A stretch of 64,000 nucleotides of DNA, taken from positions 67,001,260-67,065,259 of the forward strand of contig CM037870.1 of NCBI GenBank assembly GCA_021292105.1, given 5' to 3'. Below are positions 50,201-60,805 of the stretch, piece after piece. The DNA is from Anadara kagoshimensis (Eukaryota; Mollusca; Bivalvia; Arcoida; Arcidae). Below the pieces are notes generated by a model. That model did no database searches. It was given only the letters and a program-made list of their open reading frames with translations, and had not been told where the DNA came from. Both the position numbers and the translations under genes were made by a program. Each line of letters starts with the position of its first letter. Position 1 is the stretch's first letter.

Positions 50201-51484
50201 CAGATCACCTGATCCATGGGCTCAGTTAAGCTATTGCAATCTATCACCGACCGTCGTGTGTCGTTCGTAACCTTACATTTTTATCATCTTCTCCAAAACT
50301 ACTTAATTGGGCAAATTTTATGAAATTTTGTGATTATCATGCCTGGGTAACAGACATTTAGAATTGTGTTCAGGATTTGGCCACGCCTAACAAGATGGCT
50401 ACCGTTAAAAGACAAAAAAATCTTTTTCTCTGAAAACAAAACGCGCAAGGAAAACTTTGATTGGATTCAGGATACCTGAGAACATAAAAATTGTTTTTAT
50501 GAAAATTAGAGGAAAATAGGAAACGCGTGTTTTGAGTAAAGTTCGTAATTTGTAAAACTCAACAAAGGCTGTAGTGTATGGAGAATTCACTGTTGATCTT
50601 GTCTTGTTATTTTCTTGATGTCAAGATCAAAGCTCAAGGTCATGTTCCAGTTTATGACCTTTGATTAAAATTGTAATTTTATTTTAACATTTCAGGTGAT
50701 AGTGCATGGGATTTTCAGTTTATTGTAGGTATAATGGCGATCATTTTTATACAAAGATCAAGGTCACCGGTTCAAAAGTCAAACTCACAAATGCACAAGT
50801 AAACCAAAATGGTTAATTATCTGCACTGTCTATTAACTTTTTGTTTAGGCATGTATGTTAGAATATTGTAGGTATTGACATAGTGATCATATAGATCAAG
50901 GTCATGGGTATAGGGTCAAGGTTACAGATATACAAAAAAATTGGGTCAAGGTTACAGATATAGAAAGAATACTGAAATGGATACAATTGTTACAATTTAA
51001 CTATACAAACAGATAATGACATCACTTTCTACATTTTATCAACCTCAACCTTTAAGCTCACATGTGTTATTGTGTTGGGACGGTCATTGATCCATAATAT
51101 ATTCGGGTGAGCGTTAAGGCGTGTTGTAAGCAATGTGCCTGTCAAATAAACCTTCCCACAATCAATCTTCCGATGATTTTGGTTTTTGATTTGCAGACAC
51201 ATTGATAAATACTAAATATCACATCTTTTTCCTATTATTTTAGAAACAATATTTACAACTAAAAAACACTTACCATTTTAATAGAATCAAAATCTCTCCG
51301 TAATACTGTATAATAAAATCAACAGTCAGTAGATGTGTAATTTTCGCACTTGTCTGTCTCATTTAACGTAGCTACGTAATATTTTATTGAAGAAAATTTG
51401 ATTCATTCTTCCACACCAACGACCACATTAAACGACTGTAGCTTAATACCGTAACTTCAAAGAATTTTTAATGACATACTCATT
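50201..51484. repeat. 1284-bp tandem duplication, copy 1 (contains a dispersed repeat)
   Basis: From cagatcacctgatccatggg to the same string at 51485. The first ~920 bp ends with cattgatccataatatattc + gggtgagcgtt, and 'atcacctgatcc' is roughly inverse to that end, so it looks like a DNA element with short inverted ends of a type very frequent in bivalves (memory). It also holds 'gatcaaggtcatgggtatag' segments. Minus frames of 61-84 codons are repeat reading frames. Confidence 0.9.
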
Positions 51485-52762
51485 CAGATCACCTGATCCA
51501 TGGGCTCAGTTAAGCTATTGCAATCTATCACCGACCGTCGTGTGTCGTTCGTAACCTTACATTTTTATCATCTTCTCCAAAACTACTTAATTGGGCAAAT
51601 TTTATGAAATTTTGTGATTATCATGCCTGGGTAACAGACATTTAGAATTGTGTTCAGGATTTGGCCACGCCTAACAAGATGGCTACCGTTAAAAGACAAA
51701 AAATCTTTTTCTCTGAAAACAAAACGCGCAAGGAAAACTTGATTGGATTCAGGATACCTGAGAACAAAAAATTGTTTTTATGAAAATTAGAGGAAAATAG
51801 GAAACGCGTTTTGAGTAAAGTTCGTAATTTGTAAAACTCAACAAAGGCTGTAGTGTATGGAGAATTCACTGTTGATCTTGTCTTGTATTTTCTTGATGTC
51901 AAGATCAAAGCTCAAGGTCATGTTCCAGTTTATGACCTTTGATTAAAATTGTAATTTTATTTTAACATTTCAGGTGATAGTGCATGGGATTTTCAGTTTA
52001 TTGTAGGTATAATGGCGATCATTTTTATACAAAGATCAAGGTCACCGGTTCAAAAGTCAAACTCACAAATGCACAAGTAAACCAAAATGGTTAATTATCT
52101 GCACTGTCTATTAACTTTTTGTTTAGGCATGTATGTTAGAATATTGTAGGTATTGACATAGTGATCATATAGATCAAGGTCATGGGTATAGGGTCAAGGT
52201 TACAGATATACAAAAAATTGGGTCAAGGTTACAGATATAGAAAGAATACTGAAATGGATACAATTGTTACAATTTAACTATACAAACAGATAATGACATC
52301 ACTTTCTACATTTTATCAACCTCAACCTTTAAGCTCACATGTGTTATTGTGTTGGGACGGTCATTGATCCATAATATATTCGGGTGAGCGTTAAGGCGTG
52401 TGTAAGCAATGTGCCTGTCAAATAAACCTTCCCACAATCAATCTTCCGATGATTTTGGTTTTGATTTGCAGACACATTGATAAATACTAAATATCACATC
52501 TTTTTCCTATTATTGTAGAAACAATATTTACAACTAAAAAACACTTACCATTTTTAATAATAGAATCAAAATCTCTCAGTAATACTGTATAATATAATCA
52601 ACAGTCAGTAGATGTGTAATTTTCGCACTTGTCTGTCTCATTTAACGTAGCTACGTAATATTTTATTGAAGAAAATTTGATTCATTCTTCCACACCAACG
52701 ACCACATTAAACGACTGTAGCTTAATACCGTAACTTCAAAGAATTTTTAATGACATACTCAT
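51485..52762. repeat. 1284-bp tandem duplication, copy 2
   Basis: Almost identical to 50201-51484 with a handful of single-base indels, so recent. It stops at 'gacatactcat'. Confidence 0.92.
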
Positions 52763-53924
52763 ACGCCGTTTATCTTATTACAAAGACGGTTATATTCACA
52801 ACATCAAAGTTGCAAAGGGCCCACATGGCGATACAGAGATAAGCGGGCGGTGTTACAAGAGTATAAGGAAGGAGGAAAAGACACACTCTTCACTCTTTCT
52901 GCAACAATGTCAACAATGAATGGTAACCATCACATCTGTTATGCTTACTGCTCCCACATTTTGGCTAGTTTTGTTTCGTTTTTTTTCTCCCTTACACCGT
53001 AAGTCATCTACAGTGGTACACACAGGTATTGAAAAAAACTATTTCAACAGTTATATTTTCATGAAGCAAAAATATCTTACATAAATAAATTGTGAAGTGA
53101 CATTTAATTATTATGGATATAAATTAAACTGTTTACTGTACTTTTTAAAATGTATTCATTTCCTGTATCGATCAATAGATCGTTTTAGTTTCAGTACCAT
53201 GTAATATCGACACAAATAATATACATGGATGTATTAATATTTAATTCACGTAATTTCATTTGAATCTCATAAAAACAGTTTAGAATGGAAAAAAGCCTGG
53301 AAGATACTTTAAAATTCTATTTAGACCTACTTTTATATTTGTATTAGGCGAAGCAAATTTATACAATTTGTTTTCTGTAATTCGCCAGTTTTCATAGTGT
53401 TTACTTTGCTCAGGAATTGGAATTTGAACATGGATTTGTATATTCGCTTTTGATTGAAGATGGAAAATTAAATATCGCTTTTTATTATATCTTCCCTTGT
53501 TGCCATCCCAGAACAAAACAAAAATTAACAAGTTGTATAAGACATCCGGGTCCAGTTATTGTTTAAGAAAAATCATATTTGAAAAAATAAACACATGAAC
53601 TATATTAAGAAAAAGCGAATCACAATAAAATTTTGAGTGCAACAATTTTTAAAACAATTGTGAATTAGATAATGCTGTGTACTTTTGTGAACGCAGAAAA
53701 ACAACATATGAAATAATCAGTAAACCATCAATCCATTCTATAATGTAGTTAAAATTCCACAAATGATTGCTGAGTAATTTGTGTTTTGCGTGCAACTTTG
53801 TGGTTTTTTTTTTTTTTTTTTTTTTTTGCAAAAAATTAAAACAATATGTTTTTAAAAATTAAACTTTGAAGTATAAGAAAAATGAAATAGATCACGAATA
53901 AATAACTGAATTAATACGTAAGCC
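52763..53924. other. Unassigned stretch, possible promoter and first exon
   Basis: At 52891-52897 'gtataag' is followed ~20-30 bp later by a pyrimidine-rich 'cttcactctttctgc', an ATG (52908) and 'ATG|gtaacc' resembling a 5' splice site (52922). This is a TATA/TSS/short-exon layout but rests on weak signals. A poly(T) run lies at 53803-53827. Otherwise nothing recognised. Confidence 0.25.
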
Positions 53925-54038
53925 GATACGAACGAGTACTGAGACTATTGGTCATATTAACCAATACACAATATAATCTTGATATTTGAATCTGAAATAA
54001 CACTTTTTATACCTCGTTTTAACAATATTGTCGAATTA

Positions 54039-55608
54039 AGCCTCATTTATACGGCGATAATTGCATACCTAAGTATTTTTTACTCATATGTAAATTTACT
54101 CACATATGCAAATTGTGTCGTATAAACAACTTTGCATATACGCAAATGTTACTCATGTAAGTAAATTTGCACCTAGTAGGGACCAAGTGCAAATTTGCTA
54201 TAGTATCTGAGTATGTTATACTTAGGTTTGAAATTTTTCTACAGTGTCGTATGAACGCACAGTAATATTTACTCACATAATTTTAAAAATGCCACATTAT
54301 TTATCCCTATGGGTTAATGTTCATTCAGGTCCATGTGGTGCAGGAGTGAATATGGGTGTTTGTAATCTGCCTTGTACCAGAAAAAATTGTTTAATAGTGT
54401 TGTCCAATGATATAAAATGTCGCAGATTAACATTACACACATCTCGACAGGTGCCTATTGTAAGGGAAACCCATGGCCAGTCACCACATATGGTGTTACA
54501 ATCAGGGATCGAACTCATAGCGGTTAAAGAAGCCAACCACTATAATCAACCGTGGCCCTCATTGATTTGTAATAACTATCCAGTAAAGAATAGATCAAAA
54601 GTTGTAATTGAAATAGATTTATTTGACAAAGCACAAAAACTAGTAACAAACTGTCACCAAAATTTGACATTTTACTAGTTTTCAAAGAGAAAGTGATTGA
54701 GCAACAAAAGCCAACCACAGAATGTAAAAAAAATTACTTTTACAAAATTTGACAACGATTTTTCCATGAAAGGAGATGCCATGTCGTCATGAAGTGTTTT
54801 GGGAGAACAAATATTACAAACATCATCATCTTCAACATCACTGAAATGATTTTCACCATCTAGTTCAATAAAAACATTCCACCGATCACTAAAGAATCGA
54901 TTTGCAGCTTCATATACGTATACAGAGATGAAGCTTAACTATTTTGAGTTAGGGGTCCAGCTCAGCTGAAAAAAAGAAGTTTTAATGTGTAAACATTTTG
55001 GGGGCCAGACTGGGTTTCAGGAGATATGGGCTAATCTAATTATCTTATATATGTCATGAGGAACAACACATGCTCCTTTTACAGAACAAGCAAATACAAC
55101 ATGGACGTCAATCCTTTTTTGCAAACATCACAATGGACATTTCAAGCAACTCAATGAGATCGAAGATCAAGTGTCGTTCTACCCTAACTAGACGGTATAT
55201 AAATGTGCTCTGCGCTGGTCTAAAATTTTGTTTGCTTGTATAAAGCTTGAAAAAACAAGTCTTTTAAGGATATGTCATATAACATTTGTTAGTGTATTTT
55301 ATGATTAATTCAAATTGGTATATGTCAGATATGCTGGATCACCAAATAGAAATGCCCATTTGTCATTATAATAGCCCAGTATCAAATCAGTGCTTAAATA
55401 GTAAGGAAATGTTCTTATCTGATAACAAAGTCTAAACTGTTCAATGTTCAGAATGAAAATTATCCAAAATTGGTTGAAAACTTCAAATTTACTTATGGTA
55501 CATAAATTATGTATGAACGCAAAGCAAAATATACTTTTGCTTACCTGAGTAAATAAACATATGAGTAAAAATACTTAGGTATGCAATTCTCGCCGTATAA
55601 ATGGGGCT
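54039..55608. mobile_element. Harbinger-type DNA transposon remnant, 1570 bp
   Basis: About 62-bp terminal inverted repeats starting AGCCYCATTTATACGGCGA with only a few mismatches, flanked by TTA on both sides (54036-54038 and 55609-55611). The empty site is visible in block 2 (cgaattagaaacg, 16113-16125). Three-base TWA duplications and such ends fit PIF/Harbinger. The interior has a minus-strand open piece (about 54910-54690, DRWNVFIELDGENHFSDVED...) of ~70 codons that I do not recognise, perhaps a remnant of its second protein, and a nested SINE. No DDE transposase seen. Confidence 0.85.
54330..54570 (-). repeat. tRNA-derived SINE nested in the Harbinger element
   Basis: On the minus strand: tagtggttggcttctttaac as A-box region, gagttcgatccctgattg as B box, then 'atgggtttcccttacaatag'. 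This explains the 144-codon plus-strand frame at 54244-54678, which is not a protein. Confidence 0.6.
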
Positions 55609-56264
55609 TTAGAAACGAAAAACACAGTAATAAGTAGTATGCCAAATAATGCGCGCTGTATTATTAATAACAAAATGTGTGCAAATGTGTCTAAATGTGG
55701 CAGTTGATAAAAAAACTACCAATCCAAATTTGCGATATTATATAGCCATAATAAAAACAAGTGCTTTAAAAAAACTATGCTCAAGTGTTGTGTAGATCTT
55801 GTTAAACACATATATCCACTTGAAGGGCACATTAAGAATTTGTGAGCCTCATTTGTAAGGGCTTTGATTCTGCAGAAATATTGCATTATTTTTAACACAA
55901 TCCACGTCGTCGGTATTTGTACACTTTCGTGAGAAATAGTTAAATATAAACTATTGCTTCAATGTTTTTTATGAAGTCCTATTTTGACCTTTCATTGAAT
56001 ACATGATGACATCATCTGACTGACAGTAGTCATTGGAAATGTCGATTGTCGGGTTACAAAAAATGTAACTGATGGAGAGAGATGAGTTAAACAAGGAGGA
56101 TGATCAGTCAATTCAAAGTTAAAATCATTAATAATATTTACGGCAATAACAAACTTTGTCATTGTCCTGGTGGAGCAACACATCTTTATTCAGATTTCCA
56201 TATGTTCCCTACATGTAACTGCCTCAGATTTGGCTGTATGGAATAAATCATAGGGAGAGGCAGT

Positions 56265-56400
56265 TTGACCGTTCGCTTGAATGAGGTCTGTAGTTTTCCC
56301 CCGAATACTCCGGTTTCCTCCACTATCAAAGAACTCACCTTCTCAATGCGAATGAAAGAATCTTGAGGCGTAAAACACCATTAATCAATTGCAACACACC
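56265..56400 (+). repeat. SINE core/3' part
   Basis: 'ccccgaatactccggtttcc' followed by 'tcaaagaactcacc' and 'gaggcgtaaaacaccattaa'; the tRNA head is missing. Confidence 0.65.
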
Positions 56401-56667
56401 GTACTATATACTAGTATGTATTTGTCTTGTAATTATTTCATTTTGTTCTTTATGTTTTTTTCGTTGCCACGATTTTAATTACTTTGCTGTTGAAAGGAAT
56501 TTTCCAAAAAGCAAGTTATATTCATTTTTCATTATGATAATTTGAATGTCTAAAACAATTTATTCAGCTGTCATTCTCAGGCTTACAAAAACGGTAAGCC
56601 GAGATATAAATATGCAATGCAGAACAGGGATTCTGGAAGGACCATAAGGACTGCAAACATAAATAAA

Positions 56668-56694
56668 TTACATATTATACCAGTTTTAATTTTT
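56668..56694 (-). repeat. Retrozyme fragment
   Basis: Only the stretch attataccagttttaattt with short flanks is shared with 8041-8062 and 8370-8390; the ribozyme is absent. Confidence 0.45.
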
Positions 56695-56884
56695 AAGTTT
56701 TAACTGATACCATCAAAAGAACGTTAGAGGTTTTGATAGACAACATAATTATTGTGTTTAAAAGTCGAATTTTCCAATAAAAACGTCGGTATACCAATGG
56801 GCAAAACGTGTTAACCGTTGTCTGCTTATTTTTCGCTATCTACGAGTATATACATGTAGAAACTCGTTCAATGCAGAGGAATAA

Positions 56885-57050
56885 TTTTATGCTAGTGAAG
56901 CTAACTAACGAAATAAGCTTACCTTTCCAGGGCACCAGTCTCACTTTTCTGGTGAAAGCTCATGTTTTTCACTTTATTTGCCAAACTTCAAAGTTTTTGC
57001 TTTGTTATTGCGATTGAGTTTTGAAGAAGGACCGGATGTTTGTGTTTGAT
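56885..57050 (+). repeat. Dispersed 3'-tail repeat, diverged copy
   Basis: Matches the family at 'cttacctttccagggcacc', 'ctcacttttctggtgaaagc', 'tgccaaacttcaaagttttt' and 'tttgcttt'. The 69-residue open frame here (56808-57017) is therefore repeat, not gene. Confidence 0.5.
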
Positions 57051-57428
57051 TAAATAATGGGATACACTGTACGTGTATCTTCTAGTTCTTTTATTGAGCG
57101 GTTATGCTTTATTTATTATGTTTGGTGAGGCTATGACATTTTATGGATCATAAAATACTTCACAGAAGCGTCTTGCAGGTATACCGTTGTTCCTTACAAA
57201 TTTCCATCGATTGATCACCACATCCTTTTGTAACGCCAAAATCTGACTGAACAAATATTGGCAATGAACCGGGTTTTATTGTGGTATCACCAAACCCAAC
57301 AGTAATGCCCAAGTCTGGCTGACCATTTTAATCGGGATTTAAATATAAACACATGACAAACAAATGAGCTATTTAATATTTTACAATTGGTTCATTTATG
57401 TATTAAATATTAAGTTATGATATTTACC

Positions 57429-57715
57429 TTATATATACATAATTGTTATAATGAACAATATGATAGCTACAAATGACAAATAATGACACTTTGATAGAGA
57501 GGCGTTGTTTGGTGAAACAGGTGCGCTTCTCTCACAATGTTTTTTATTTTTACCCACACAGGAAGCATACATCATCACATGTGCTATATAATGTTGTTCC
57601 TGGACACCGTGTAACAGATGGGATAGCGGTCCTCTGGAATATATCCCGACGTCCTCTCCAGAATGTGTTTCCAGTCTTAAAGGAACCGGCGATTCCTGGA
57701 CGTAATTGTTGGCTG
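57429..57715 (-). CDS. Alkaline phosphatase, last coding exon
   Basis: Minus strand, entering by a splice acceptor (ttctattttacag, exon from 57715) and ending with TAA at 57429-57431. After [15 protein letters not shown] comes [20 protein letters not shown] and [19 protein letters not shown], the strongly conserved C-terminal block of animal alkaline phosphatases. The His of THSGED corresponds to the zinc-binding His of the active site in the family (THGGED usual; here Ser replaces the first Gly). The tail, a hydrophilic spacer followed by [16 protein letters not shown], fits a GPI-anchor signal. The enzyme hydrolyses phosphate monoesters at the outer cell surface. Upstream exons should lie at higher coordinates but none was recognised up to 64000, so introns are long or the exons are beyond the window. 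Plus-strand frames here are shadows. Confidence 0.88.
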
Positions 57716-59029
57716 CTGTAAAATAGAATAAAGAAAACACATCAGCGATGATATTTTTGTCCAAATCACCAGTCATAATTGTTGTTTTGTCCGATGTTGA
57801 TAAGAGGTATCTTATGTACAAAAGAAAAGGTGTTGTGTATCAGTCTAGATTCTGTAACGTGTACATCAACACAATCTGTTCTGGCATGTTGGGGGAAACC
57901 GGAATGCTAGTCTTTGAAAGCGAACAGACAAATTTTATGCACTAGAGTAGGGGAATGGTGTTATGCACCAGTATAAAAGTATAATCAGAAATGGATTACA
58001 CTCAGTTTTATGGATTTTTCTCAAAAACCAGTTGAAGATGAGAAACAGAAATTTGGCTGTGTATATAACATGACTCGGCCTAATTTATCATAATGGTTTG
58101 AATTTTTTATCGCTTGAGACTTTGCCTCTGTATAGTGTAAATTTTTGCCAAAAATGTTCAAGCTGAAAAAAATCTAAGTATTTGACTCCACCTCTTATGA
58201 CAAACCAAACCCTTTTTACTATGAGTGTCATTCAAAGTTTAAAAGGTGTCACAGGTGATTGACTTATAGACTGGACAACAGCTTGCTGACACCAAAATGA
58301 GGCCAAAGGAAAATAAATACCTGTGTAGAAGGTTATGGAGAGAGTAACAGATCCAACAACTGTCAAGTAAATTGCAAAATGACTTGCATTTGAAGTGAAT
58401 GCAATTTATACATCTTTATTTTTAACTGTTTACAAAAGCATAAGCGTATCACTAATTGTTTTTTAATCCATTGCTTTATTAAGCTACGGGTAAAAAGGTA
58501 GTATTAGGTTTGAGATGTACATATATAAATTTACATCTCTGTATATTTCTGAGAATTAAAAAAAAGAATTCCAGATACATACCTAACTTCCGTCTACTTG
58601 CTCATATAAGCATTTTCCCATCTGAATCGTAGCGGAAATTTCTTTAGAATGCATTATGGTAAAATAACATTAAACAGAACTTGATTTGGTTTGGCCTTAA
58701 TACAGGGCAGAGCACATGGTTGATTAGTCTTTCTTGCATAATAAACTGGTTATATGATGAAAAAAGGTCATGAACTATCATTATGCCTTACATGGGAAAA
58801 AAGGCGGAGTAAACAGACTTTGTTAATTTTTCATCATTGCAGAAATTGTGAAATTTTTCTCAGTAAAGCTGGATTATAGCAAACTATACATTATGGAAGC
58901 CTAAAGTGCATATTAGGCCGGTTGATTATAAATATATTTTATTAAGAAAAAATAAAATATTTTCAGTAATAAATTTTTTAGAGACAAATAACTGAGTGTA
59001 ATCCATTTCTGTTTATACTTTTTTTTTAG
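57716..59029. other. Putative intron of alkaline phosphatase; nothing recognised
   Basis: AT-rich, no repeat family or exon identified. Confidence 0.45.
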
Positions 59030-59180
59030 AGATGTCAGAGGGAAGCAATCGAATGCTCTGGACAAACATCTTACCTTCGGAAAACGCACAGACAAACTTT
59101 CCGACATTAAGCTCTTCTTAAAAGGGAACACAGTTATTGAGAGTCGATGTGATCCGGACGCCACCGATTCACAACACTAG
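59030..59180 (+). CDS. Candidate terminal exon of unknown gene
   Basis: A long pyrimidine run ending TTTTTTTTAG (59028-59029) is followed by 50 open codons (DVRGKQSNALDKHLTFGKRT, then DKLSDIKLFLKGNTVIESRC, then a short acidic end) to TAG at 59178. Composition is more GC-rich and codon-like than the surroundings. I do not recognise the protein. It would lie on the strand opposite to the alkaline phosphatase gene, inside its likely intron. Confidence 0.35.
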
Positions 59181-60160
59181 GCATTAAAGGTCCCTTGTGT
59201 ATTGGATAATATGTTATTCGTTGTAAACAGTACACACATACTTTATTTAGCTGAATTGTATAATATAATTATTTTATCTTAAAAACATGCGTTCTGTTAT
59301 TCTGGTTGGTTGAAGCTAAAATTAGTCCCTGACTTGATTAATAGGTAAGAAACAATTGCCCTTACTGCTATATATTTCATGCAGAAGTCTTCAAACTTTG
59401 GAGGAAGCAATGTAATTTATACATAGGCTTTTGAATTTCCCTGGTATGAAATGTGTGAGCAGTATATTATCTTAGCTTGGCCTTAAAATATCTGTGTATA
59501 ATTTATGACTTATAATGACATACCGAGATCAAAGTTTAACACTACGCTTACAAAGTATCGCCTCAAACCCTCTCATCCATATCTCAGCTGTGTTTTTTTG
59601 CAGCTGCTACCCATAACCTTACGTCACTTTCAACAGGTACATGACACTACATAAATATGACCCCATATTTTTTAAATTTAGATGAACTTGTCCTAAATCC
59701 ACACATTTTAATTTAAAAAAATTAAACATACAATATATAACAATGACAATAACACACACACACACACACACCCACACCCACACACACACACACTTTCGGT
59801 GTGTCAACCATATATCATAATAATTTAATTAAAATTTGTTTATACAACAGAACACAATACAAAACAATGGAGACCACGTGACCAATATTTTTTCTTTATA
59901 CCTCAATAAAAAAAATTTAGATTAGCTCCGCCCACTTGCCCCGTTTTGGCGGATTTAACCGGAACTTCTTCATTGTTTACATCTGCAATACTCATCACTA
60001 TGAATGAGACCACGATTATAAAAAAACAATTGGGTCATATTCATCCGCCTTATGATGACTATCGATGTAGATATAATTAAACTTGATTTAAATGTTTCAG
60101 ATTTTGTTTGGGTTTTCTTTTAATTTCTTGAATAATTAAAGAATGTCTAAATTAAATTAT
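59181..60160. other. Non-coding stretch with (AC)n
   Basis: (CA)n at 59752-59792 with two interruptions. A GC-richer patch at 59935-59990 (ctccgcccacttgccccg) is unexplained. No gene. Confidence 0.5.
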
Positions 60161-60311
60161 AAGGAATAACTGTGATATTATTTTTTTTATTGGTGTATAA
60201 AAGAAAAAACGATTTGCACACTTTCGAATAATGCGCTACGCGCATTATCCAGTGTGCAAATCGTTTTTTTTTTATACACCAATAAAAAAAATAATATCAC
60301 AGTTATTCCTT
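60161..60311. repeat. 151-bp near-perfect palindrome
   Basis: aaggaataactgtgatatta and its inverse close the structure; the arms run through 'attggtgtataaaa', 'cgatttgcacac' and meet at gcgctacgcgc. Almost no loop. Candidate fold-back (MITE-like) element. Confidence 0.93.
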
Positions 60312-60439
60312 AAATACAATACAAAGCCAAGTACATGTTTTTACGAAGTCTCTACATTCTACTTAATCGAAAAATAAACGTTACTACCGTAGTTAACACG
60401 TTATTATTTACAGAACACTTTTCATTTATGTTTTTGAAC

Positions 60440-60470
60440 CACTGCGGTAGCTCAGTTGGTAGACACTAGA
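60440..60470 (+). repeat. tRNA A-box fragment (SINE head or tRNA relic)
   Basis: gcggtagctcagttggtaga matches a tRNA 5' region; the rest is replaced by the fold-back structure that begins 15 bp later. Confidence 0.5.
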
Positions 60471-60476
60471 AGGGGG

Positions 60477-60805
60477 TTTTACCGGAATAATTGCGAAATT
60501 CCGGAATAGTTAGACACTTTCCGTAATGTTTGGAAAAATCCGGAATCTTAAGACTGGCGAAAAATCCGGAATAATAAGTCAAAAACCGAAATATTGGGCA
60601 AAATCCGGAATAATCAGACAAAATCCGTAATTATCGGTCAAAATCCGGAATAATTGGACTATATTTTTTACGGTAAAATTTCCGGAATCTAAAAATTCCG
60701 GATTTTGTCTGATTATTCCGGATTTTGTGTAATTATTTCGGATTTTGCCTATTTATTTCGGATTTTGACTTATTATTCCGGAAAATGTCCAATTATTACG
60801 GTAAA
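60477..60805. repeat. Fold-back array of ~20-bp CCGGAATAAT repeats
   Basis: The left arm has about ten direct repeats of aaatccggaataatNNgNca, the right arm about six of the inverse (ttccggattttgNctNatta). Arms meet near 60680. Outer ends ttttaccggaataattg and caattattacggtaaa are inverse. Spacing within the arms is 20-24 bp. Confidence 0.9.

Larger units (their letters stand above)
53925..56232. repeat. Further copy of part of the duplicated block, split by a transposon
   Basis: 53925-54038 matches 15975-16118 and 55609-56232 matches 16119-16745. It lacks the hairpin/retrozyme sequences found in blocks 1 and 2 at this place and instead reads 'aataacaaaatgtgtgcaaa', so it may show the state without that insertion. 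Confidence 0.8.
56233..57428. other. SINE core, repeat tails, 3' flank of alkaline phosphatase exon
   Basis: 56265-56400 holds a SINE core (ccgaatactccggtttcctc ... cttgaggcgtaaaacaccat) typical of molluscan SINEs; 56668-56694 a retrozyme fragment; 56885-57050 a diverged tail repeat. The rest is featureless and includes the 3' UTR/flank of the exon at 57429. Confidence 0.55.

Noticed and set aside
54244-54678. 144-codon frame within the Harbinger element
   Set aside because: A tRNA-derived SINE in opposite orientation (B box near 54500) explains the stretch; the head codon is GTG.
60446-60466. Possible tRNA gene from its A box
   Set aside because: No anticodon arm, B box or acceptor partner follows; a fold-back array begins instead.
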